DNA from: Clostridiales bacterium
GTDB lineage: Bacteria > Bacillota > Clostridia > Oscillospirales > Oscillospiraceae
NCBI GenBank assembly: GCA_022764045.1
Contig: JALERU010000028.1
Location: forward strand, 1 to 64,000
Direction of reading: 5' to 3'
Length of the DNA stretch: 64,000 nucleotides
Shown: positions 46,988-55,264 of the stretch, piece by piece
Layout: every line of letters begins with the position of its first letter
Numbering within the stretch: position 1 is the first letter of the stretch
Notes under the pieces: model-generated
What the model was told of the DNA's origin: nothing
Seen by the model: the letters and a program-made list of their open reading frames with translations, nothing else
The model's database searches: none
Made by a program: the position numbers and the translations under genes

Positions 46988-47785
46988 TCACAAATATTCA
47001 AAAACCTCCCCCTGATTTTCCGCAATCTCCACCCAAAGGCCGGGGAAAGCCTCCTCCAGCCACCGGGCCACCACCGGGCAGACCACGGTTTCGGTGGAAT
47101 AATGGCCGGCGTCCAGAAGGTTGACCCCCAACTCCCGGGACTCTAAGTACAGGTCGTGCTTCAGGTCCGAAGTCAGGAAGGTGTCGCAGCCCAGTTCCTT
47201 GACCAGGGGGAGCATGCTACCGCAGGCGCCGCCCCCCACGGCCACCCGCCGGACGGGAACCCCGGCGTCCAGGACCCGGATGCCTCCCAGTCCCAGGGCC
47301 TCCTTGGCCCGCTGGGCAAAGGAGGCCAGAAGCATCGGGCCCCCTTCGACCTCCCCCACCCGGCCCACGCCGTAGGGAATCCCCTGCTCATCCACGCCGT
47401 CGGTCTCCAGGGGCACGGGGCACACAAGGCCCAGCCGCCGGGCCAGCTCTGTGTTCACGCCCCCCTCGGCGGCGTCCAGGTTGGTGTGGGCACAGATGGC
47501 GGCGATGCCCTGCTCCACCAGGGCCAGCAGTTTTTTCCCGGTGATGGTCTCGTCGGTGACCTGGCCGATCTTCCCCCAGATCACCGGGTGGTGGGCCAGG
47601 ATGAGCTGGCACCCCTTGTCCGCCGCCTCCCGGATCACCGCTGGGGTGATGTCCAGGGCCACCAGGGCCCGGGTGACTTCCCGGTCTCCCCGGCCCACCA
47701 GGAAGCCCGCGTTGTCAAAATCCATCTGGTACCGGAAGGGGGCCTTTCGGTCCAGCAGGTCGTAGATTTCTTTTACCGTTGCCAT
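46988..47785 (-). CDS. Nif3-like dinuclear metal-center protein (GTP cyclohydrolase I type 2-like)
   Basis: 265 residues. Metal-ligand motifs ILAHHPVIWGKIG, AICAHTNLDAAEGGVN and the C-terminal DAGHYSTE are present, so a di-metal site and a hexameric toroid are expected; the central CutA-like insert of larger members is absent. Its biochemical role is unsettled. The track start at 47794 is a GTG lying on the ribosome binding site, so I use the ATG at 47785. It overlaps the end of trmK by 13 bp, the standard pairing. Confidence 0.92.
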   Translation of the reverse strand: MATVKEIYDLLDRKAPFRYQMDFDNAGFLVGRGDREVTRALVALDITPAVIREAADKGCQLILAHHPVIWGKIGQVTDETITGKKLLALVEQGIAAICAHTNLDAAEGGVNTELARRLGLVCPVPLETDGVDEQGIPYGVGRVGEVEGGPMLLASFAQRAKEALGLGGIRVLDAGVPVRRVAVGGGACGSMLPLVKELGCDTFLTSDLKHDLYLESRELGVNLLDAGHYSTETVVCPVVARWLEEAFPGLWVEIAENQGEVFEYL

Positions 47786-48477
47786 TGCATCCACTCCTCC
47801 TTCATCCGTTCTAACTCCTCCACCAGGGCCCGCTCTGCCGCCAGGACTTCTGGGGCCAGGGCTGTGCTCTTGGCCATCCCCGCCAGGGCCCGCTGCCGCC
47901 GGCGGAGCAAATGGGTCAAATAATCCAGTCGGTGGGGGTTTTCCTCCCCCTGCCGCTGGCGGCCCGCCCAGAGCTCTCCCGGCGTATAGGCGGGGCTGAC
48001 CCCGCCGGTGGCCGTGAGGATGTTATAAAACTTCTCCCCCTCCCGGGCCAGGGTCTCCCCTTGGATCACATAGCCCTGGTCCACCAGCCAGGCCCTGAGG
48101 ACCTCCTGGGAACTCATGGGTTGAAGAATCAGCCGGACCCTCCGGGTCCAGGGGGCGGCAGCCAAAATCCGGGCCATCAGGTCGCCTCCCATGCCGGCAA
48201 TGACCACGGTGTCCGCCTCCTGGGGGGAGATCCCCGCCAGGCCGTCGCAGCGGCGGAAGGTCATCTGTTCCGCCACCCCGTAGCTCCGGGCGGTGTCCCG
48301 TCCCCGCTGGAGGGGACCCTGGTTCACGTCGGAGGCCACGGCCCCCTGAATCCGGCCGGCCAGCAGGAGCCAGACGGGCAGATAGGCATGGTCGGTGCCC
48401 ACGTCGGCCAGCCGGGCCCCCGGGGGCACCAGGGCGGCGATGGCGGCCAGCCGGGGGGATAGGTCCAGTTGCTTCAT
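47773..48477 (-). CDS. trmK: tRNA (adenine(22)-N(1))-methyltransferase TrmK
   Basis: 234 residues, a class I SAM methyltransferase. LSPRLAAIAALVPPGARLAD and DVGTDHAYLPVWLL form the SAM site; VVIAGMGGDLMARIL is the TrmK-specific loop; a C-terminal coiled coil (RRQRALAGMAKSTALAPEVL) follows. It methylates A22 of some tRNAs. It overlaps nif3 downstream. GAGGAGGGCTCC precedes the ATG. Confidence 0.93.
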   Translation of the reverse strand: MKQLDLSPRLAAIAALVPPGARLADVGTDHAYLPVWLLLAGRIQGAVASDVNQGPLQRGRDTARSYGVAEQMTFRRCDGLAGISPQEADTVVIAGMGGDLMARILAAAPWTRRVRLILQPMSSQEVLRAWLVDQGYVIQGETLAREGEKFYNILTATGGVSPAYTPGELWAGRQRQGEENPHRLDYLTHLLRRRQRALAGMAKSTALAPEVLAAERALVEELERMKEEWMQWQR

Positions 48478-48500
48478 GGAGCCCTCCTCTCTCCGCTCAC

Positions 48501-48532
48501 AAAAAAGGGGAGCGGTTTCCCGCTCCCCTTTC
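48501..48532. terminator. Terminator after the DUF1858 gene
   Basis: AAAGGGGAGCGGTTTCCCGC with the complementary CTCCCCTTT arm. Confidence 0.75.
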
Positions 48533-48536
48533 CGTC

Positions 48537-48746
48537 TTACTTCCGGTTGGCTGCGATGATGGCGTTGAGCTTCTCCACCAGATCCTCCACCGGCTGGTCA
48601 TGGACCAGGCAGGCCTGCTCCACGGTCTCGTTCCGGGAAGCGGGGCAGCCCAGGCAGTGCATGCCGATGTCGATGAAGGCGGGCGCGGTCTCAGGCGCGA
48701 TGTCCAGAATATCGCCCACGATGGTATCTTTGGTGATGGTTGCCAT
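48537..48746 (-). CDS. DUF1858 domain-containing small protein
   Basis: 69 residues. The DUF1858 pattern is complete: TKDTIVGDILDIAPETAPAF followed by GMHCLGCPASRNETVEQACL, with the conserved CxxC. Related proteins are fused to or encoded beside hybrid-cluster and redox proteins, so a metal or redox role is likely but unproven. The ATG at 48746 follows GGAGGAATGTCATT. It is flanked by terminators on both sides, so it is a separate unit between trmK and ispH-rpsA. Confidence 0.85.
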   Translation of the reverse strand: MATITKDTIVGDILDIAPETAPAFIDIGMHCLGCPASRNETVEQACLVHDQPVEDLVEKLNAIIAANRK

Positions 48747-48832
48747 AATGACATTCCTCCATTCCTGTTTTTCCGAAGTCAGCATGCCCAAAAGGCCGCT
48801 CCTTCATTCTTTTTGATCCCAGCGGGATTTCA

Positions 48833-48868
48833 AAAAAGGGGAACTGACCGAGCCGGCAGTTCCCCTTT
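48833..48868 (-). terminator. Terminator of the RpiR...IspH-S1 operon
   Basis: AAAAAAGGGGAACTG and CAGTTCCCCTTT around a 10-nt loop, just after the ispH-rpsA stop. Confidence 0.75.
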
Positions 48869-48905
48869 CCTTGTTTTGTTTCTGCCGGTGCTTGGACGGG
48901 GGGAA

Positions 48906-50867
48906 TTACTCCTCGTCGTAGTCGCCCTCGTCCTCAGCGGCGCGGGCGTCGTTGAGCAGGGCGCGGATGGACAGGGAGACCTTCTTGCGCTCGTAGTCGA
49001 TGTCGGTGATCTTCACGTCCACGATCTGGCCTTCCTCCAACTCGTCGCCGGGCTTCTCGATGCGGTGGTCGGCGATCTGGGAGATGTGGATGAGGCCGTC
49101 CACGCCGGGGACGATCTCGGCGAAGGCGCCGAAGGTCATCAGCTTCACCACCCGGACGCTGGCCACGGAGCCCACCTCGTAGGTGGAGGTAAACTTCTCC
49201 CAGGGGTCCTCGTTGTGGTCCTTCATGCCCAGGGAGATCTTCTTCTTCTCGGGGTCGAAGGAGATGACGTACACGTTGACCTTGTCGCCCACGGAGACCA
49301 CCTCGGCGGGGTTCTTGATGCGGCTCCAGGACAGCTCGGACACGTGGACCATGCCGTCCACGCCGCCGATGTCGACGAACGCGCCGTAGGAAGTCAGGGA
49401 CTTGACGGTGCCCTCGTACTTCTTGCCCTCCTCGATGTTTGCCCAGACCTCGGCGGCCTTGGCGGCGCGCTCCTCGGCCTGGACGGCGCGGATGGAGCCC
49501 ACCACACGGCGGCGGGAACGGTTGACCTCGGTGATGCGCAGCTTCACGTGCTCCTTGATCATCTCAGACAGGTCGGCCCCTCTGGGCTTGCCGGTCTGGG
49601 AGGCGGGGACGAAGACGCGGATGCCCTTGACATTGACCACGATACCGCCCTTGTTGTCCTCGGTGACGGTGCCTTCCAGAACGGTCTTGTCCTCCACGGC
49701 GGCCTCGATGGTATCCCAGTTCTTCACGCTGTCCAGACGCTTCTTGGACAGGGTGGCCACGCCCTCCACGTCGTTGACACGCATGACATAGGTCTCGATC
49801 TCGTCGCCCACCTTCACGATGTCCTCGGGCTTGACAGAGGGGTCGTCGCTGAGCTCAGCCATGGGGATGTAGCCGGCGTGCTTGGTGCCCAGGTCCACGT
49901 TGACCTCGGTGGCGGTGATGCCGGTGACGACACCAGTGACCTTGTCTCCCGTATTTAAAGTTTTGATCGATTTCTCCAGCATTTCAGCGAAGGACTCCTC
50001 GATCTCCTTCACGTTGTTGTTTTCTTCGCTCATTTTGTGTTTGACCTCCTTTATTATCCACCCCGGCGTGGACGCGCCGGCAGTGATTCCCACAGAAGCT
50101 ACCCCGCTCACCTTCCTCCGGTCGAGCTCCTCAGCCCGGCTGATGTGGAAAACCAGCGGGCAGTGTGCCCGGCATAACTCAGCAAGACGGGTCGTGTTGG
50201 AGCTTTTCCGGTCACCGATGACGATCATGGCGCCGCATTGCTCCGCCAAACTCTGCGCTTCTGATTGCCGCATACACGTAGCATTACATATTGTATCAAA
50301 GATTTCGGCGTTTGTACACTCTTTTTTTACTTTTTCTCTGCACGGAGTCCAAATTCTATCCGTTGATGTAGTTTGTGAAACCAAGGTGATGGGTTTTTGT
50401 GAATTTTCTTTGCTTTCCTCCAGAAAATCCCCCAATTCCATCTCATTTCGGAAGATTTTCGCCCCAGTACACCAGCCGGCGATGGCCTTCACCTCCGGGT
50501 GCTCCGGCGAGCCGATGATCACCACCTGCCGGCCCCGGTCGCTGGCCTCCCGGACGATTTCGTGGATCTTGGCCACCTTCACGCAGGTGGCGTCGGCCAC
50601 GGGGCAGCCCATGGCGGCCAGGCGGTCGTAAACGGCCTTCCCCTCCCCGTGGGAGCGGATGATGACGCCGCAGCCGGGGGGAACCTCCTCCAAAGACTCC
50701 ACGCAGCCCACCCCCTGGTCCGCCAACTGGGCGATCACGTGGTCATTGTGGATCACCGGGCCCAGCATCACATAGGGCGCGCCGCTCTGGGCGATCTGCT
50801 GGGCCAGCTCCACCGCCCGGCGCACACCGAAGCAGAAACCGGCGGACTTGGCCAGGATCACCTTCAT
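48906..50867 (-). CDS. ispH: Bifunctional HMB-PP reductase IspH / ribosomal protein S1-like fusion
   Basis: 653 residues. Residues 1-280 are IspH: AGFCFGVRRAVELAQQIAQS, DATCVKVAKIHEIVREASDR and CNATCMRQSEAQSLAEQC give the three cluster cysteines. Residues about 295-640 are four S1 RNA-binding repeats (for example GTVKSLTSYGAFVDIGGVDG). IspH makes isopentenyl and dimethylallyl diphosphate in the MEP pathway; S1 aids mRNA binding by the ribosome. This fusion is a known clostridial feature. Its ATG overlaps plsC by 4 bp. Confidence 0.95.
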   Translation of the reverse strand: MKVILAKSAGFCFGVRRAVELAQQIAQSGAPYVMLGPVIHNDHVIAQLADQGVGCVESLEEVPPGCGVIIRSHGEGKAVYDRLAAMGCPVADATCVKVAKIHEIVREASDRGRQVVIIGSPEHPEVKAIAGWCTGAKIFRNEMELGDFLEESKENSQKPITLVSQTTSTDRIWTPCREKVKKECTNAEIFDTICNATCMRQSEAQSLAEQCGAMIVIGDRKSSNTTRLAELCRAHCPLVFHISRAEELDRRKVSGVASVGITAGASTPGWIIKEVKHKMSEENNNVKEIEESFAEMLEKSIKTLNTGDKVTGVVTGITATEVNVDLGTKHAGYIPMAELSDDPSVKPEDIVKVGDEIETYVMRVNDVEGVATLSKKRLDSVKNWDTIEAAVEDKTVLEGTVTEDNKGGIVVNVKGIRVFVPASQTGKPRGADLSEMIKEHVKLRITEVNRSRRRVVGSIRAVQAEERAAKAAEVWANIEEGKKYEGTVKSLTSYGAFVDIGGVDGMVHVSELSWSRIKNPAEVVSVGDKVNVYVISFDPEKKKISLGMKDHNEDPWEKFTSTYEVGSVASVRVVKLMTFGAFAEIVPGVDGLIHISQIADHRIEKPGDELEEGQIVDVKITDIDYERKKVSLSIRALLNDARAAEDEGDYDEE

Positions 50868-51490
50868 CCCCTGGCCTCCCGTTCCTGGCGGCTGTCCCGC
50901 ACGGCCCGGATGTGGTCCATAATCTCCTCGGTGACCTTCTCATAGTCCTCAGCGGTAGCCCGGCGGTCCTCTGTGAAGGGTTCATAGGGCTCCCCGATGT
51001 AGACCTTGGTCCGATGAAAGAGCTTCCGCTCAGGGGAGATATACACCGGCAGCACCGGTGAGCCGGTACGGATGGCCATCATGGCCGCCCCGGTTTTCCC
51101 TTCGCCGATCTCGTCGTGGCGGGTGCCTTCGGGGAAGATCAGCAGCTTTTCATTGCCCTTCAGGGCCTTCAGGGCGGTTTTCACCGCCCCCACGTCGGCC
51201 TTGGACCGGCGGACCCAGATGATGAAGCCCAGCCAGTTCATAAAGGGCCCCAGCACAGGCAGGTGTTTCAGCTCCTCCTTGGTCATAATCCATATCTTAT
51301 CCCGGGACGGGAAGGAGTAGACGATGTAAAAGGGGTCCGAGGCGTGGACATGGTTGGCGCAGATGACCGCTTTCCCCTTGGGAATGTTCTCCCGGCCAAA
51401 GACCTTGAGCGGGGTGCGGAAGGCCATAATGGTAAAGATAAACTTGCTGACCAGGTAGACCAACTGGTAAAAGCCCAATGATTTTTTCAC
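50864..51490 (-). CDS. plsC: 1-acyl-sn-glycerol-3-phosphate acyltransferase
   Basis: 208 residues, membrane-associated. Motif I is NHVHASDPF (HxxxxD), motif III is IFPEGTRHDEIGEG, and VLPVYISPE is motif IV. It acylates lysophosphatidic acid to phosphatidic acid. The start is GTG at 51490, overlapping the cmk stop (GTGA), with GAGAGG upstream. Together with plsX at 35402 it covers two steps of phospholipid synthesis. Confidence 0.93.
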   Translation of the reverse strand: MKKSLGFYQLVYLVSKFIFTIMAFRTPLKVFGRENIPKGKAVICANHVHASDPFYIVYSFPSRDKIWIMTKEELKHLPVLGPFMNWLGFIIWVRRSKADVGAVKTALKALKGNEKLLIFPEGTRHDEIGEGKTGAAMMAIRTGSPVLPVYISPERKLFHRTKVYIGEPYEPFTEDRRATAEDYEKVTEEIMDHIRAVRDSRQEREARG

Positions 51491-52164
51491 AGTCCCAACC
51501 TCTCTTTCACCAGGGTGCGCAAGGCGGCCAGGCTCTCCTCCAGGGTCAGGTCGGAGGTGTCCACCACCACCGCGTCCTCCGCCTGGCGCAGAGGGGCGGT
51601 TTCCCGGTGGGTGTCGGCCCAGTCCCGCTGGGCGATCTGCTCCCGGATGGTCTCCAGGGAGGGAGCCTCCCCCTTTTCCACCAGTTCCTTGTGGCGGCGG
51701 ATGGCCCGCTTTTCCACCGAGGCGGTGAGGAAAATTTTCAGGTCGGCCTGGGGCAGCACCACGGTGCCGATGTCCCGGCCGTCCATAATCACGTGGTACC
51801 TTCTGGCAAAATCCCGCTGCATGTCCAGCAGGAAGGCCCGAACTTGGGGATGGGCCGAGACCTGGGAGGCATAGCGGGAGACCTCATTGGCTCGGATGGC
51901 CTGGGTCACGTCCTCCTCCCCCAGGAACATGTGCTGGAGGCCGTCTTCCCCGTGGCGCAGGGCGATCTGGATTTCCGGCAGCCGGGGCAGGACCTGCCGG
52001 GGATCGGCGCAGTCCCCCCCCTGGCGAGCCACATAGAGGCCCACCGTGCGGTAGATGGCCCCGGTATCTACATATAAAAACCCCAGTTGGGCGGCCAGCG
52101 CCTTGGCCAGGGTACTCTTGCCCGCCCCGGAGGGGCCGTCGATGGCGATGCTGTGAAGGGTCAT
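51487..52164 (-). CDS. cmk: Cytidylate kinase
   Basis: 225 residues. SIAIDGPSGAGKSTLAKALA is the P-loop, YVDTGAIYRTVGLYVAR the CMP site, VIMDGRDIGTVVLPQADLKI and SVEKRAIRRHKEL the lid region. It phosphorylates CMP and dCMP. Overlaps of 4 bp on both sides place it in a tightly coupled operon (RpiR, flavoprotein, cmk, plsC, ispH-rpsA); cmk followed by plsC and ispH-rpsA is a conserved clostridial order. Confidence 0.95.
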   Translation of the reverse strand: MTLHSIAIDGPSGAGKSTLAKALAAQLGFLYVDTGAIYRTVGLYVARQGGDCADPRQVLPRLPEIQIALRHGEDGLQHMFLGEEDVTQAIRANEVSRYASQVSAHPQVRAFLLDMQRDFARRYHVIMDGRDIGTVVLPQADLKIFLTASVEKRAIRRHKELVEKGEAPSLETIREQIAQRDWADTHRETAPLRQAEDAVVVDTSDLTLEESLAALRTLVKERLGL

Positions 52165-53414
52165 GTTGCTCCTTCCTCCTTACAGTGTTGGGCGGCGCTC
52201 TCCCCTGCCACCCGGCCGGTGCACCAGGCGATCTGGAGGTTAAAGCCCCCGGTATAGGCGTCCACGTCCAGCAGCTCCCCGGCCAGGAAGAGGCCAGCGG
52301 TCTTTTTGGACATCATGGTTTTGGGGTCCACTTCCCCTGTCTTCACCCCGCCGGCGGTGATGATAGCCTCTTTGATGGGCCGGGTCCCCGCCAGAGGGAT
52401 GGCAAACCCCTTCATCGTCTCCATGAGCCGCCGCCGCTGGCCGCGGGTCATGGCGTTCACCGGCAGGTCCGGGGGGATCTCCGCCCGTGCGCCCGCCACC
52501 GGCACCATCAGCCGGGGCAGCAGGCCCTCTAAGAAGTTGTGGAAGGCCTTGTTGGGGGCCTGGGCCACGTCCCGGAGAATCCGGGCCTCTAACTTGGCCT
52601 CGTCCAGGGCAGGCTTCAGGTCGATGACAGCGGTGTACTGATCCTTGACCCAGTTGCCGTGGGCGCTGGCGCTGAGGACCAGGGGGCCTGAGAGGCCGAA
52701 GTGGGTGAAGAGCATCTCCCCCTGCTCCTGAAAAACCACCTTTTTCTTCTGGTTTTTCAGGGTGAGGGTGACATTTTTCAGGGACAGCCCCTGCATTTTG
52801 GCGCAGGTGTCCCCCTTTTCCTCCAGGGGGACCAACGAGGGCCGGGGTTCTATCACGGTGTGCCCCGCCGCCTGGGCCAGCCGATAGCCGTCCCCTGTGG
52901 AGCCGGTGGCCGGGTAGGACAGCCCCCCCGTGGCCAGGATCACCGCCCCGGCGGGCAGGGTCCCTTCCTCGGTCTCCACCCCGGTCACCTTTCCTCCTGC
53001 CAGCTCCAGGCCCGTGGCCCGGATATGGCGGAGGACAACCTTTTCCTTTTTCAGGGCGAAAAACAGGGCGTCGATCACATCGGCTGCCCGGTCTGAGCAG
53101 GGAAAAACGCGCCCCCCTCGCTCGGTCTTCAGGGGGACGCCCAGGTTTTCAAAAAATTCCATCACCGCCCCCGGGGGAAACCGGGTGACGGCGCTGTACA
53201 GAAAGCGCCCGTTCCGGGGCACGTTGTTCAGCACCCCCTCCGGGGTGGTGTTGTTGGTCAGGTTGCACCGGCCCTTGCCGGTGATGTACAGCTTGCGGCC
53301 TAGCTTTTCGTTGGGTTCCAGCAGGGTCACCTGGGCCCCTGCCCGGCGGGCAGACAGGGCGGCCATCATCCCGGCCGCGCCGCCGCCCACCACCACCACA
53401 GAAGGCTGGGTCAT
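52161..53414 (-). CDS. HI0933/YhiN-type FAD-binding oxidoreductase (aminoacetone oxidase family)
   Basis: 417 residues. VVVGGGAAGMMAALSARRAG is the FAD loop; TGKGRCNLTNNTTPEGVLNN and PAGAVILATGGLSYPATGST, and the C-terminal TAGGVKTGEVDP and FLAGELLDVDAYTGGFNLQI complete the family. Its physiological substrate is unknown. Stop overlaps cmk and start overlaps the RpiR gene by 4 bp each. Confidence 0.92.
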   Translation of the reverse strand: MTQPSVVVVGGGAAGMMAALSARRAGAQVTLLEPNEKLGRKLYITGKGRCNLTNNTTPEGVLNNVPRNGRFLYSAVTRFPPGAVMEFFENLGVPLKTERGGRVFPCSDRAADVIDALFFALKKEKVVLRHIRATGLELAGGKVTGVETEEGTLPAGAVILATGGLSYPATGSTGDGYRLAQAAGHTVIEPRPSLVPLEEKGDTCAKMQGLSLKNVTLTLKNQKKKVVFQEQGEMLFTHFGLSGPLVLSASAHGNWVKDQYTAVIDLKPALDEAKLEARILRDVAQAPNKAFHNFLEGLLPRLMVPVAGARAEIPPDLPVNAMTRGQRRRLMETMKGFAIPLAGTRPIKEAIITAGGVKTGEVDPKTMMSKKTAGLFLAGELLDVDAYTGGFNLQIAWCTGRVAGESAAQHCKEEGAT

Positions 53415-54280
53415 TGGTTGTCTTCCTCCATGCTGACGAAGACCCCATACTCCTGCCAGATGTGCTCCAGGCGCTCAAAGTGGTCCACCACGTCGGACTT
53501 GCTCCGGGCAATGGCCACCAGCAGCGCGTTAATCAGGCTCAGGGGGGCCACCAGGGAGTCCACAAAGGAGGCCATGTCGCTCTTGGCCAGCAGGACATAG
53601 TCCGCCGACTTCGCCATGGGGTTCGAGGGGCTGTCGGTGATGGCAATGATCTTCGAGCCCCGCTCGTGGGCGAAGTTGATGGCCCGCACCGTCCGCCGGG
53701 AGTACCGGGGGAAGGACAGGCCGATGACCACATCCCCCTGGGCCACCTGGACGATCTGGTCAAAGATCTCCTGGTTGGCGCTCTCGCCCACGTGGACCAC
53801 ATTGTCGAACATCAGGCCGAAATAGAAGGATAGGAAGCCCGCCAGAGACCCCGAGGATCGGGTGCCCAGAATGTAAATTTTCTTGGCCCCCACAATGGCA
53901 TCCACCGCCGACTGGAAGATGTCCCGGTCGATCTCCTCCATGGTCAGGCGGATCTTTTCCATATCCGACTGCATCACCGTGGAGACCACGTCCTGGTTGC
54001 CGATGATGTCGTTGCTGACCTCGATGCGCTGGATGGAGGTCAGCTTGTTGCGAATCATTTCCTGCAATGCCTTTTGCATGGCGGGGTAGCCGTCATATTT
54101 CAGCTCCGAGGCGAAGCGGACCACCGTGGACTCACTGACGTGCACGGTCTTTCCCAGTTTGCTGGCTGTCATAAAGGCCGCCTTGTCATAGGAGGATAAA
54201 ATGTAATTGGCAATGAGTTTCTGTCCCTTGGAAAAGGTGTTCATTTTGCTGCTGATGAGAGATAAAATGTCCTTCGACAT
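53411..54280 (-). CDS. MurR/RpiR family transcriptional regulator
   Basis: 289 residues. The N-terminal helix-turn-helix (about 1-77: MTASKLGKTVHVSESTVVRF) is followed by a sugar isomerase (SIS) domain (about 120-260: KKIYILGTRSSGSLAGFLSF, FPRYSRRTVRAINFAHERGS). Such regulators sense phosphosugars. It leads a housekeeping operon rather than a sugar locus, so its ligand is not obvious. I start at MSKDILS because GGGAGGGCGGTTTTT is directly upstream. Confidence 0.92.
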   Translation of the reverse strand: MSKDILSLISSKMNTFSKGQKLIANYILSSYDKAAFMTASKLGKTVHVSESTVVRFASELKYDGYPAMQKALQEMIRNKLTSIQRIEVSNDIIGNQDVVSTVMQSDMEKIRLTMEEIDRDIFQSAVDAIVGAKKIYILGTRSSGSLAGFLSFYFGLMFDNVVHVGESANQEIFDQIVQVAQGDVVIGLSFPRYSRRTVRAINFAHERGSKIIAITDSPSNPMAKSADYVLLAKSDMASFVDSLVAPLSLINALLVAIARSKSDVVDHFERLEHIWQEYGVFVSMEEDNQ

Positions 54281-54380
54281 AAAAACCGCCCTCCCACGCC
54301 AATCCGGCATCCCCCTGGCCGCCGCCCCCCGAAGGAGCCGCCGGCGGGCAGATCCGGTCTTGGCCATTTCTTTTGGGATC

Positions 54381-54409
54381 ATTATAGCGCGGTTTTTCTC
54401 ATTTTGCAA
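54381..54409 (-). promoter_or_regulatory. Promoter of the RpiR-flavoprotein-cmk-plsC-ispH operon
   Basis: TTGCAA and TATAAT with a 17-bp spacer, about 100 bp before the first start codon. Confidence 0.8.
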
Positions 54410-54523
54410 GAAAAAATTCTTTTACTTGCAGGCCCTTTCTATTTTACGTGTGCTTCCCCTTTTCCGCCAGCGGGCCCCTTTGTTTCGACAAACTTCAGGC
54501 CTCTTTCCCTCCGGGCCCCTCCC

Positions 54524-55246
54524 TCAGCCCCTTGGATGGGGTCCCTCCAACAGGTCGATCTCCTCCTCGCTCAGGGGCCGCCACTGGCCGGGGGCCAGGC
54601 TCCGGTCCAGCGTCAGCCTCCCTTCCCGCACCCGCTTGAGCCGGTGCACCTTCATTCCGCAATGGGCGCACATCCGCCGCACCTGGCGGTTCTTCCCCTC
54701 GTGGATCACCACAGACAAAACGGCCCGCTCCCCCATGGCCCGAACCAGGCGGACCTTGGCCGGCCGCAGCCGCTGGCCGTCCAGGGTCATGGGCCGTGCC
54801 AGTTCCTCCACCGCCTCCGGGCGGAAGGGGGAGACCCAAACCAGGTATTCCTTCTCCACTTCGTGGCGGGGATGGAGGAGGGTGTTGGTCAGCTCCCCGT
54901 CGTCGGTGAGCAGCAGCAGCCCCTCAGAGTCCATGTCCAGCCGCCCCACCGGCCACACCCGCCCGCCGCAGCCGGACACCAAGGCGGCCACCGTGGGCCG
55001 CCCCTTTTCGTCAGAGAGGGTGGTCACCACCCCACGGGGCTTGTAGAGCATCAGCACCCGGCGGCCCCGGCTCCGGCCGATGGCTTTGCCGTCCAGGGCG
55101 ATGGCATCCCGGTGGGGGTCGGCCCGGTCGCCCAGGGCGGCGGGTTTGCCGTTCACCGTCACCCGGCCCTGCTGTATGTATTCCTCCGCCCGGCGGCGGG
55201 AGCAGATTCCCGCCGCCGACAGGAGCTTTTGCAGCCGTTCCTCCAT
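54524..55246 (-). CDS. RluB/RsuA-type pseudouridine synthase
   Basis: 240 residues. An N-terminal S4 RNA-binding domain (about 1-60: LQKLLSAAGICSRRRAEEYI) precedes the catalytic domain with VWPVGRLDMDSEGLLLLTDD (catalytic Asp in GRLD) and EGKNRQVRRMCAHCGMKVH. It isomerises a uridine in 23S rRNA, RluB-like. Last gene of the scpA-scpB-DUF2953-ytfJ-dac-rluB string. GAGAGGTCAGCC precedes the ATG. Confidence 0.93.
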   Translation of the reverse strand: MEERLQKLLSAAGICSRRRAEEYIQQGRVTVNGKPAALGDRADPHRDAIALDGKAIGRSRGRRVLMLYKPRGVVTTLSDEKGRPTVAALVSGCGGRVWPVGRLDMDSEGLLLLTDDGELTNTLLHPRHEVEKEYLVWVSPFRPEAVEELARPMTLDGQRLRPAKVRLVRAMGERAVLSVVIHEGKNRQVRRMCAHCGMKVHRLKRVREGRLTLDRSLAPGQWRPLSEEEIDLLEGPHPRG

Positions 55247-55264
55247 GGCTGACCTCTCTTTCTT

